From Candidatus Pyrohabitans jungbluthii (GTDB lineage: Archaea > Hydrothermarchaeota > Hydrothermarchaeia > Hydrothermarchaeales > BMS3B): DNA of 64,000 nt. Made by a program: the position numbers and the translations under genes. Position 1 is the stretch's first letter. Every line of letters begins with the position of its first letter. Location: positions 7,478 to 71,477 of the forward strand of contig MTMD02000010.1 of assembly GCA_002010065.2 (NCBI GenBank). The letters run 5' to 3'. Below are positions 1 to 6,826 of the stretch, piece after piece. Below the pieces are notes generated by a model that was not told the origin of the DNA, made no database searches, and worked only from the letters and a program-made list of their open reading frames with translations.

Positions 1-558
1 ACTCCCTGGGCCATGGCAGGCTTCGCACTGCACGCCACGGAAGGTCCAGTTGCCAACCATGCCAGGCAGGTCCTTGTGGTTCTCATCGTAAGTTGATCCG
101 GTGTTGTGGCATCTGGTGCAGTCGTACTTCTTATCCTCGCCGCTGTGGTAAGCACTCCATGTTCCAGTCTCCCAGTTGTACTGGTTCTTTTCGAGGGGCT
201 GTCCATCTTTTGTCTTTGTGATTATAAAGCCGTCCTTGCCGATGTAGCGGGACTTCCAGCCCCAGCCGCCAAGAACGTAGAGGATGTCGTCCCATGTGTA
301 GCCCTCTGGCAGCGGTATCTCTGGCCTAATCGCCTTCGCTTCTTCGGGTGTCATCAACTTATAGGGGTGTCCCGACTTCTTCCAATCCTCATACTTATCT
401 GGGTGGCATGTTTTGCACTTCTCTGCCCCAACATAAGTCGCCGCCGGGTCACCTTTAGCTACTGGCATCTTTTGGTCGCCAATAACGTACTCTTTTGCTG
501 CCACCGGTATGGCAATAAGTAACATGGCAGCAAGTAGAACTATGGGTAATCTCCCCAT
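1..558 (-). CDS. Multiheme cytochrome c, exported (3' end beyond window)
   Basis: Translating the minus strand from ATG at 556-558 gives an open frame of 186 codons that runs off the left edge, so the C-terminus is missing. Residues 1-20 form a signal peptide (hydrophobic core VLLAAMLLIAIPVAA). Three CXXCH heme-binding motifs are visible: CKTCH (403-417), CTRCH (106-120) and CEACHGPGS (13-27); the last form is typical of the cytochrome c-554-like multiheme family. GGAGGTG at 564-570 is a well-placed ribosome binding site. The protein should carry covalent hemes outside the membrane and move electrons; the CcmF gene at 53.8 kb could serve its maturation. More hemes may lie beyond the window. 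Confidence 0.9.
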   Translation of the reverse strand, partial: MGRLPIVLLAAMLLIAIPVAAKEYVIGDQKMPVAKGDPAATYVGAEKCKTCHPDKYEDWKKSGHPYKLMTPEEAKAIRPEIPLPEGYTWDDILYVLGGWGWKSRYIGKDGFIITKTKDGQPLEKNQYNWETGTWSAYHSGEDKKYDCTRCHNTGSTYDENHKDLPGMVGNWTFRGVQCEACHGPGS

Positions 559-752
559 ATCCACACCTCCTAATTTTATAAACCAATCTTCATTATATTT
601 ATAATTTTATTTAAGCTTTTCCTTTCGGCAATCCAAAAATCTGCTCTGGACGCAAAAGGGTGGTGCTCTCGAATCATAGAAGATAATTTCTATTACCATA
701 GAATGTTAAAAAGTGAAAAACCTTTTAAGCCAAGAAGAATATCCGATAACCA
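559..752. other. Divergent intergenic region with AT-rich promoter sequence
   Basis: The spacer separates the leftward cytochrome gene from the rightward HTH gene. An AT-rich run at 585-615 reads as a TATA-like box (TTATAAATATAAT) for the cytochrome on the minus strand, about 30-50 nt before its start. A weaker TTTTAAG at 723-729 lies about 25 nt before the HTH gene, which has no clear ribosome binding site and may be leaderless. Confidence 0.5.
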
Positions 753-1052
753 ATGAAAAGACTTCTCTGGTGGCTCCTTGCCGGCACCCGTGGGGGAGAA
801 ACACGAGCCATGATTTTAAAGCTCCTAAAAGAGCGACCATACAACGCTAACCAGCTAACACAGGAGCTTGGACTGGACTACAAGACTATCCGTCACCACC
901 TCCGTGTGCTCCAGAAGAATAAAATAGTGGTTACGAGGGGTGGCAGGTATGGCAAATTATACTTCCTCTCACCCGAGATGGAGAAAAACCTTGACATCTT
1001 CGAAGAAATCTGGAGCAAAATTGGGAAAAACAAATTAAGTAAAAGGAGGTGA
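753..1052 (+). CDS. Winged-helix (ArsR-like) transcriptional regulator
   Basis: This 99-aa protein has a winged-helix fold over residues 15-75: the stretch [19 protein letters not shown] is the positioning part, [16 protein letters not shown] the recognition helix, and [15 protein letters not shown] the wing. It lacks the metal-binding Cys/His set of classic ArsR sensors, so the signal is unknown. It heads a rightward run with a membrane protein, a PCYCGC protein and a thioredoxin, and lies divergent to the cytochrome c gene. It could control either side; that is inference. No ribosome binding site is visible, so the message may be leaderless. Confidence 0.8.
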   Translation: MKRLLWWLLAGTRGGETRAMILKLLKERPYNANQLTQELGLDYKTIRHHLRVLQKNKIVVTRGGRYGKLYFLSPEMEKNLDIFEEIWSKIGKNKLSKRR

Positions 1053-1055
1053 ATC

Positions 1056-1343
1056 ATGTATATGTTCCATGAGATATACGCGGCTTCGAATTTTATAAAT
1101 ATGGTACTTCTTATCGTGCTGATCTATCTCTTCCTTCAGGACTATATAAAGGTGCGCTCATATTTCACCTTGGGGCTGGTGATCTTTGCTGTAGTGTTGT
1201 TTATAAACGCCTTACTCTCGTGTCCAAGCGTGCAGTACCTTTTTTCCGAGTACGAAGCATGCCCGTACGAACCCTACCACGCCGCCGCTTCTGTGTTTGA
1301 AACCATCGCATTGGTTGTGCTACTGTATATAAGCACACGGTAG
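1056..1343 (+). CDS. Small membrane protein, unknown function
   Basis: The 95-aa product has three predicted membrane segments, near residues 13-27 (INMVLLIVLIYLFL), 36-53 (YFTLGLVIFAVVLFINAL) and 78-92. Two Cys residues, in LLSCPSVQ and YEACPYEPYH, face the loop between segments two and three. The ribosome binding site AAAGGAGGTG (1042-1051) overlaps the stop codon of the HTH gene, so the two are translationally coupled. I do not recognise the family. Pairing of a winged-helix regulator with a small multi-pass protein is common in archaea and could mean that the membrane protein relays a signal to the regulator. Confidence 0.75.
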   Translation: MYMFHEIYAASNFINMVLLIVLIYLFLQDYIKVRSYFTLGLVIFAVVLFINALLSCPSVQYLFSEYEACPYEPYHAAASVFETIALVVLLYISTR

Positions 1344-1391
1344 TTTTGAAAGAATTGACAAGGTTAAAATCAAGAGCAGGGGATGAAGTAC

Positions 1392-1871
1392 ATGGCAAAA
1401 AAAAGGAAGGTTAAGAAAAATACGAAAAAACAAAAGAATCCCACCCTGCTGCTTCTTTCCATTGTAGTTATTGCAGGGGCAGGGATATATTTCATGATGG
1501 GCGGTAGCAAGGATAATTTGCCGGAGAATATTCCGCTTCCTGATTATGCATACAAGAGCGAGAGAGTGCTTACCGCTTACAAGATAGCCGTGGCTTACCC
1601 GGAGATCGGCAAGGCAGTGCCCTGCTACTGCGGATGCAAAGATGTGAGAACACCTCAGTTTCCCACAGGGCACAAAAATCTGTACAACTGCTTCCTCGAT
1701 GACCTCGGGCGATTCACCTCTCATGGGGCCAACTGCTTTATATGCGTTGATGAGATGCTGGAGAGCTACGAGATGTACAAGAAAGGCTACTCTTTGAGGG
1801 AGATTCGCGCTGCTATAGATGGAAAATACGCAGGCAAGTATGCCGATCCCACACCTACACCACCTGTATGA
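1392..1871 (+). CDS. PCYCGC-motif protein, membrane anchored
   Basis: The signature PCYCGCKD lies in the middle of the protein, and two more Cys pairs follow (YNCFLDD and NCFICVDEM), giving a Cys-rich extracytoplasmic domain. A basic N-terminus (KKRKVKKNTKKQK) precedes one membrane segment (LLLLSIVVIAGAGIYFMM), so the domain faces outside. I chose ATG 1392 over ATG 1383 because AGGGGATG (1377-1384) is better spaced from it. The family is usually described as a lipoprotein of unknown function, often near redox or metal genes. Here it is followed 9 nt later by a membrane-anchored thioredoxin, which could be its reductant. The C-terminus is a short Pro/Thr tail. Confidence 0.8.
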   Translation: MAKKRKVKKNTKKQKNPTLLLLSIVVIAGAGIYFMMGGSKDNLPENIPLPDYAYKSERVLTAYKIAVAYPEIGKAVPCYCGCKDVRTPQFPTGHKNLYNCFLDDLGRFTSHGANCFICVDEMLESYEMYKKGYSLREIRAAIDGKYAGKYADPTPTPPV

Positions 1872-1880
1872 GGTGAGAGT

Positions 1881-2339
1881 ATGAATCCAAAAACGCTTAT
1901 AACCGTGGCTGCGTTAATTGCCATCGCAGCGTTTGCAGTGCTCTCGGCGAAGACAACACCCGTGGTTAGCGACAAGGACCATACCTACGTGGGCGATTTA
2001 GTGTGGCTCAACTCGTACGAAGCTGGACTGGAGAAGGCAAAACAGGAGAACAAGCCTGTGCTCCTCTATTTTTGGGCGACCTGGTGCAAGTTCTGCAGAA
2101 AGCTGAATACAGAGGTTTTCCCTGATCCAGAGGTCAACTCCCTGCTTCGCGAGCGTTTTGTGCTTGTGGCGATAAACATCGACCAAAACAAGGAGATACC
2201 CCAGAAGTATGGGGTGCAGTACCCACCTGCAGAGATTTTTGTGGACGCCGATGGCAATGTCATAACAAAGGTGATGGGCTACACCCCAAAGGAGAACTTC
2301 CTGCGGTACATAAATACAGTGCTCGCTCAGTATAGCTGA
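1881..2339 (+). CDS. Membrane-anchored thioredoxin-fold protein (WCKFC)
   Basis: The protein is 152 aa. Residues 5-25 form an N-terminal anchor or signal (LITVAALIAIAAFAVLSA). The redox motif is WATWCKFCRK with Cys69 and Cys72, and a cis-proline site follows in QYPPAEIF. It is expected to act on disulfides outside the membrane. The same architecture recurs at 53346-53819, where it sits before ccmF: the two share the N-terminal pattern TPV-SD--TY and a WN-Y-AG motif, so they are paralogues. Ribosome binding site GAGGTGA lies 8 nt before ATG. Its neighbours, a PCYCGC protein and a multiheme cytochrome c, suggest a role in thiol or metal handling for cytochromes. Confidence 0.88.
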   Translation: MNPKTLITVAALIAIAAFAVLSAKTTPVVSDKDHTYVGDLVWLNSYEAGLEKAKQENKPVLLYFWATWCKFCRKLNTEVFPDPEVNSLLRERFVLVAINIDQNKEIPQKYGVQYPPAEIFVDADGNVITKVMGYTPKENFLRYINTVLAQYS

Positions 2340-2340
2340 G

Positions 2341-2515
2341 TCTATTGTAGCAGAGGCAACCGCTGGTGATTACCGGAACGAAGATTGCGGCGTGACGGAG
2401 TTGCCCGTCTCACGCGTTAGCGTGATAGGGTGACGAAGAAAGCGCTACCATATCGTGGATCTTATTCAGCTCGGAAGGGGTAATAGAGGCGGGGTAGGCG
2501 CCCCTATCCGGCGAA
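2341..2515 (+). ncRNA. Candidate structured RNA between thioredoxin and alba
   Basis: No open frame is seen here, yet the sequence is GC-rich between AT-rich flanks and is full of complementary segments. GTAGC (2347-2351) pairs with GCTAC (2444-2448) and would close a domain of about 100 nt. Inside are CTGGT-GATT-ACCGG (2363-2376) and three alternating segments, GCGTGA (2390-2395), TCACGC (2410-2415) and GCGTGA (2420-2425), where the middle one can pair with either neighbour. GTTGCCC (2400-2406) also pairs with GGGTGAC (2428-2434). A TATA-like ACATAAATAC at 2308-2317 could start a transcript near 2340. It matches no RNA I know; RNase P and SRP signatures are absent. The alternative is a repeat-derived spacer. 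Confidence 0.4.
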
Positions 2516-2516
2516 A

Positions 2517-2528
2517 TCTATTTAAATA
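2517..2528 (+). promoter_or_regulatory. TATA box of alba
   Basis: TCTATTTAAATAT sits abruptly after the GC-rich stretch and about 40 nt before the alba start codon, leaving room for a short leader that contains GGAGGAGGT (2547-2555) as ribosome binding site. Confidence 0.65.
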
Positions 2529-2563
2529 TTCTGCTACTATGTGTAAGGAGGAGGTAGATAAGA

Positions 2564-2833
2564 ATGGCTGACGACAACGTCGTTTATATCGGCAACAAAC
2601 CCGTGATGAACTACGTTTTGGCTGTAACAACGCAGCTGAACAGTGCCAATGAGGTTACAATAAAGGCAAGGGGTCAGGCAATCTCCAGAGCTGTTGACAC
2701 CGCCGAAATAGTGAGAAACCGCTTCATGCCAGAGGTCAAGGTTAAGAGCATAGAGATAGGCACAGAGACTATAACGCGAGAGGATGGGAGCACCATCAAC
2801 GTCTCCAGTATGGAGATTACCCTGGCCAAGTAA
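2564..2833 (+). CDS. alba: Alba chromatin/RNA-binding protein
   Basis: The 89-aa product matches the Alba family along its whole length: an N-terminal [16 protein letters not shown] segment with the conserved lysine in KPVMNY, the central helix with [14 protein letters not shown], and the RNRF loop before the C-terminal strands. Alba dimers coat DNA and RNA in many archaea. It has its own TATA box and a strong ribosome binding site, as expected for an abundant protein. A T-rich run at 2849-2856 follows the stop and can act both as its terminator and as part of the polB promoter. Confidence 0.95.
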   Translation: MADDNVVYIGNKPVMNYVLAVTTQLNSANEVTIKARGQAISRAVDTAEIVRNRFMPEVKVKSIEIGTETITREDGSTINVSSMEITLAK

Positions 2834-2848
2834 ATAAACCTCCCCTAC

Positions 2849-2860
2849 TTTTTTTATACC
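2849..2860 (+). promoter_or_regulatory. TATA box of polB (leaderless start)
   Basis: TTTTTTTATACC is centred about 26 nt before the polB ATG at 2881, the spacing expected if transcription begins at the start codon. No ribosome binding site is present, in agreement with a leaderless message. Confidence 0.6.
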
Positions 2861-2880
2861 ACCTCGCCCATAGTTAGTTT

Positions 2881-5295
2881 ATGCCCCGCGTGGTTAAAGG
2901 TTTTCTTATCGACGCTGACTACGAAACCGTCGAGAGGAAAGCGCTTATCAGGCTGTACCTGCGTGATGAGCAGGGAAAGAGTTTTATCGCCTACGACGAC
3001 TCCTTCTCACCCTATTTCTTCGCTCTTCCCGGCGATGAGCCGGAGAAGGTTAAGGATAGGATACTCACCTCAGACGAAGAGGGTATTATACAGAGCATTA
3101 CCATAGAAGAGAAGAGGTTCTTTGGCAAACCCGTTACAGCGCTCCGCATCACTGTACGCCACCCTCAGGATGTGCCACGAATACGGGAGCGGATACGCCA
3201 CCTTGAGGGCGTAGATGCGATAAATGAACACGACATCCTATTCGTTAGACGCTACCTGATAGACCGCGGGATTAAACCTCTTACCTGGCTCACGATGGAG
3301 GTTGAAGAAAGGCAGGACAAGCTCTTTGTGCGCAGAATTGAGCAAGCGGAGGGTGAGTTACCCGGAAGCGGAGCTTCCGGTGTGACGAAGCCTCCAAAGC
3401 TAAGGGTGGCGGCTGTAGATATAGAGGTTTACAATCCAAAGGGGGCGCCGCGCAGCAAGCAGGATCCCATAATCATGGTGAGCATAGCTACAAACGACGG
3501 CATGGAGAAGGTGCTAACCTGGAAACCTATAGAAGGCGAAGCGTACGTTGAGACCCTAAGCAGCGAGGAGGAGATGCTGCTCAGGTTTGCGCAGCTTATG
3601 CAGGAAGGCGATTACGATGTGATCGTGGGGTACAACACAGACAACTTCGACTTCCCGTACATTAAAGATAGGGTGAAGAAGCTTGGCATTTCCCTGCCCC
3701 TGGGCAGGCTAAACGCAGAGCTTGAGGTGAGCAAGAGAGGCCCGCTACCAGAGGCGAGAATTCGTGGCAGGGCGCATGTTGATTTATACCCCATAGTGAG
3801 GCGCCACGTTAAGCTGAACAGCTATGTGCTCGAGAGCGTGGTGGAGGAGCTTCTTGGGATAAAAAAGGAGAAGATAGACGGGGATAAGCTCTTCACATAC
3901 TGGGATGCTGGCGGGGAAAACCTTGCTATGCTCGCCAGGTATTCTCTTGAGGATGCGCGGGTTACCCTGAGCCTGGCTGAGAAGTTTCTCCCTCTCTACT
4001 ACGAGCTCTCCACTATCGTGGGACAAAGCCTAAACGACGTTGCGAGAATGACGTCTGGACAACTTGTCGAATGGCTGCTCATGCGGTTCGCTACGCCAAG
4101 AGGAGAACTAATTCCCAACCACCCCGCTGGCGAGGAGTATGCAGCGCGGGCGAGTGCGACCTACGTTGGTGGGTATGTACGTGAGCCGAAGCGGGGGTTA
4201 GTCGAGAACATAGCGGTGTTTGACTTCCGTAGCCTTTACCCAAGTATAATTGTGAGCCACAACATAGACCCGAGTACGCTGATTATAGGCAACTGCGAGG
4301 AGAACCGCGCGCCAGGTTTAGACTACTGCTTCTCCCTGGATAAGGAGGGATTCATACCCGAAATTTTAAAGGGGTTGATCCAGCGCAGGGCTGAGATAAA
4401 GCAGCAGATGAGGCAGGTAGGCGAGGATAAAAGAAGGATGCTGGACGTCGCTGAGAAGGCACTTAAAATCCTTGCAAACTCCTTCTATGGCTACATGGGC
4501 TACCCGCGAGCGAGGTGGTACCGCCGCGAGTGCGCAGAGAGCGTCGCCGCCTTTGCGAGGATGTACATAAAGCAAGTTATGCGCATCGCCGAGGAGGAGT
4601 TCAACCTGGAGGTGGTGTACGGCGATACAGATTCGCTCTTCGTGGTAATTCCGCCTGCTAAGCGTGAGGTGGTGCAGGAGTTTCTGCGCAAGGTCAACGC
4701 CAGCATGCCGGGCATGATTGAGCTGGAATTCGAGGGCTTTTATAAGCGAGGACTGTTTGTTACAAAAAAGAGGTATGCGCTTCTGAGTGAAGAAGGCAAG
4801 ATGGTGGTCAAGGGCTTAGAGTTTGTGCGCCGCGACTGGGCACCGATAGCGAGAGAAACCCAGCGGGAGGTGCTTCGCATTCTGCTGGAGGAGGCAAACC
4901 CCGAGAAGGCGGCAAAGCTTGTTCGCGACGTTATTCAGCGAATACGTGAGCGCAGGGTAACTCTTGAGGACATAACAATATACACCCAGCTTACAAAGCG
5001 AATAAAGAGCTATAAAAGCTTAGAGCCCCATGTGGTGGCGGCGCAGAAGCTTAAGGAGCGCGGTCGCGAGGTGGCGCCTGGCATGATTATAGGATACATA
5101 ATAACCAAGGGCGCAAAGGCGATATCACATCGCGCTCTGCCTGTGGAGTTCGCCAAGCTTGAGGATTATGACCCGGATTACTACATAGACAACCAGATCC
5201 TGCCCGCGATACAGCGCATATTCGAGGCGATAGGCTACACCCGGGATTACCTCAGGGAGGGGATTACTCAGACCAGCTTAAGCAAGTGGTTTTAG
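2881..5295 (+). CDS. polB: Family-B replicative DNA polymerase
   Basis: The 804-aa protein has all hallmarks of archaeal family-B polymerase. The 3'-5' exonuclease has Exo I DIEVY (residues 180-184), Exo II GYNTDNFDFPY (about 250) and Exo III YSLEDARVT (about 354). The polymerase has motif A DFRSLYPSII (about 451), motif B KILANSFYGYMGY (about 530), motif C YGDTDSLF (580) and KKRYAL (about 630). The C-terminus ends QTSLSKWF, a PIP box for binding the PCNA clamp. Just before Exo I, residues about 159-170 (ELPGSGASGVTK) are encoded by a perfect hairpin resembling intergenic elements in this window, so this linker looks like an in-frame insertion. It could be the main or a secondary replicase. 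Confidence 0.96.
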   Translation: MPRVVKGFLIDADYETVERKALIRLYLRDEQGKSFIAYDDSFSPYFFALPGDEPEKVKDRILTSDEEGIIQSITIEEKRFFGKPVTALRITVRHPQDVPRIRERIRHLEGVDAINEHDILFVRRYLIDRGIKPLTWLTMEVEERQDKLFVRRIEQAEGELPGSGASGVTKPPKLRVAAVDIEVYNPKGAPRSKQDPIIMVSIATNDGMEKVLTWKPIEGEAYVETLSSEEEMLLRFAQLMQEGDYDVIVGYNTDNFDFPYIKDRVKKLGISLPLGRLNAELEVSKRGPLPEARIRGRAHVDLYPIVRRHVKLNSYVLESVVEELLGIKKEKIDGDKLFTYWDAGGENLAMLARYSLEDARVTLSLAEKFLPLYYELSTIVGQSLNDVARMTSGQLVEWLLMRFATPRGELIPNHPAGEEYAARASATYVGGYVREPKRGLVENIAVFDFRSLYPSIIVSHNIDPSTLIIGNCEENRAPGLDYCFSLDKEGFIPEILKGLIQRRAEIKQQMRQVGEDKRRMLDVAEKALKILANSFYGYMGYPRARWYRRECAESVAAFARMYIKQVMRIAEEEFNLEVVYGDTDSLFVVIPPAKREVVQEFLRKVNASMPGMIELEFEGFYKRGLFVTKKRYALLSEEGKMVVKGLEFVRRDWAPIARETQREVLRILLEEANPEKAAKLVRDVIQRIRERRVTLEDITIYTQLTKRIKSYKSLEPHVVAAQKLKERGREVAPGMIIGYIITKGAKAISHRALPVEFAKLEDYDPDYYIDNQILPAIQRIFEAIGYTRDYLREGITQTSLSKWF
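3357..3390 (+). repeat. Hairpin element inside polB (copy B)
   Basis: GTTAC (3357-3361) pairs with GTGAC (3382-3386), and CCGGAAGC (3362-3369) pairs perfectly with GCTTCCGG (3373-3380) around a GGA loop; one unpaired T separates the two arms. The outer part, GTTACCCG then GTGACGA, recurs at 2400-2438, 25657-25680 (minus) and 47249-47273. In polB it stays in frame and lies in the linker between the N-terminal domain and the exonuclease. Confidence 0.5.
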
Positions 5296-5346
5296 GGTTC
5301 AAATTGTACTTCAAAATGAAATTAAATTAGAAAATTGAAGAGATTC

Positions 5347-6825
5347 TTACGAAAACAGGCTGCTTGCCGCATTCAGCGACAGCGAGACAAAAGAGTCTGG
5401 GAAAACGCCGATGTAGATAACCAGAAGCGCTGCTACTACCAGTGCCACGCTCAGCAGCAGGGGCTCGCGCTCACGCTTTACCTCGGCTTCTGCGAAGTAC
5501 ATGTAGCGGATTACGCGAGCATAGTAGTACAGCGAGACCACGCTGTTGATTATGAGCAATATGCCAAGTATAAGATAAGCGCCGCCCGCAGCAATGCTTG
5601 CGGTGAGTATCATGAACTTGCTCACGAAGCCTGCGAAGAAGGGTATCCCCGCCAAGGAGAGTAGGAATATGGTCATTGTCAGCGCAGTCACGGGAAGGCG
5701 CCTTCCCAGCCCAGCAAAGTCCTCAAGGTTGGAGCCTATCATATAGTAGCTCGCAGCCGCAACCGCGAGGAATGCCCCGCCCTTCATTATCGCGTGCGTA
5801 AGGATGTGGAGCAGGCCAGCGCCAATGCTGAGGTTGAGGTCCACCTGCGTCGAGGCGAGCAAAGCAAAGACTATGAGCACATAGCCGGCTTGGCCAATGC
5901 TGGAATAAGCAAGCATGCGCTTTATGTTGGTCTGTGCCAGAGCAACGACGTTGCCCAGGGTCATGGTTATCGCAGCCAGAATAGCGAAGAGCAATGCCCA
6001 TTCCTTAACAAGCGCCGGCATGGAGAGGGCGATTAAGAAGATGCGCAGCAGGGCTACGAAGGCCATCTTTTTGCTCGCGGCAGCGAGAAAGGCGCTCACC
6101 GGCGAGGGCGCACCCTGGTAGGTATCGGGTGCCCACATGTGGAAGGGCACCGCAGCGACTTTATAACCGAAGCCTGCGATGAGGAAGACTACAGCCAAAA
6201 TGAGCACCCAGTGGAACTCTGCAGTCTTAGGCAGAGCCTCTGCTATCGCATACAGGTTCGTGCTCCCGGTTAAGCCGTAGAGCAGGGACATGCCAAACAC
6301 AATTAAACCTGAGGAGAAGGCACCTATGACGAAGTACTTCATAGCCGCCTCTGTGCCAGTGCGGTTTTTCCTGAAGGCGGCTAAAGCGAAGGTGGAGATG
6401 CTCGCCAGCTCCACAGCGACGAAGAGGAGCACTAAATCAGCGGCCATGGCAGCGAACATCATTCCAAGCGTTGCGAAGAGTATGAGCGAGTAATACTCCC
6501 CCTTGTACTTATCCTTGCGGGTGGCATCGAGGGAACCCAGGATTACCAGAAGCGCCACCAGCAGAAACACCAGCTTGAAGAAAACCGCAAAGAGGTCAAC
6601 GCGTATTAAGCCGGAGAAGAAGCTCACCTGAAGTGCCTGCTTCGCTGCTATGGCAGCGAGAAGTGATTTTGCCTGGGAGAAAACCATAGCGAGGGCAATA
6701 CCCACGCCTACAAGACTGAGGTAGCCCAGAAATTCCTTATCGTCTTCGCGCAGGGTCATGTCTATGAAGATAACAGCCAGCGCAAATACTGCAATTACCA
6801 GCTCCGGCATAAGTGCTTCGAGCAT
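5347..6825 (-). CDS. nuoN: Complex I subunit N (proton-pumping antiporter-like)
   Basis: The 492-aa membrane protein has about 14 hydrophobic segments and the antiporter-like (Mrp) core: the lysine/proline-rich stretch YKVAAVPFHMWAPDTYQGAP is the diagnostic PFH-WAPD-Y-GAP motif, and a conserved Glu sits in LFVAVELASIS. It is the last gene of the ten-gene minus-strand operon. Its ribosome binding site TAGGAGGT lies within the end of nuoM, whose stop is 1 nt away. It converges with polB, with about 50 bp between. In the cell it would be one of three proton channels of the membrane arm. The equivalent in methanogens is called FpoN. Confidence 0.93.
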   Translation of the reverse strand: MLEALMPELVIAVFALAVIFIDMTLREDDKEFLGYLSLVGVGIALAMVFSQAKSLLAAIAAKQALQVSFFSGLIRVDLFAVFFKLVFLLVALLVILGSLDATRKDKYKGEYYSLILFATLGMMFAAMAADLVLLFVAVELASISTFALAAFRKNRTGTEAAMKYFVIGAFSSGLIVFGMSLLYGLTGSTNLYAIAEALPKTAEFHWVLILAVVFLIAGFGYKVAAVPFHMWAPDTYQGAPSPVSAFLAAASKKMAFVALLRIFLIALSMPALVKEWALLFAILAAITMTLGNVVALAQTNIKRMLAYSSIGQAGYVLIVFALLASTQVDLNLSIGAGLLHILTHAIMKGGAFLAVAAASYYMIGSNLEDFAGLGRRLPVTALTMTIFLLSLAGIPFFAGFVSKFMILTASIAAGGAYLILGILLIINSVVSLYYYARVIRYMYFAEAEVKREREPLLLSVALVVAALLVIYIGVFPDSFVSLSLNAASSLFS

Positions 6826-6826
6826 C

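Noticed and set aside
106-522. Long plus-strand open frame at the left edge
   Set aside because: It lies opposite the multiheme cytochrome c gene, whose minus-strand frame has a signal peptide, three CXXCH motifs and a ribosome binding site.
2341-2515. RNase P RNA or SRP RNA
   Set aside because: The GGAAAGTC-type core of RNase P and the GGAAGGGAGCA tetraloop region of SRP RNA are absent; GGAAGGGG at about 2474 alone is not enough.
5290-5320. tRNA-like TTCAAAT near GGGTTC
   Set aside because: No acceptor, D or anticodon stems; no tRNA structure was found anywhere in the window.
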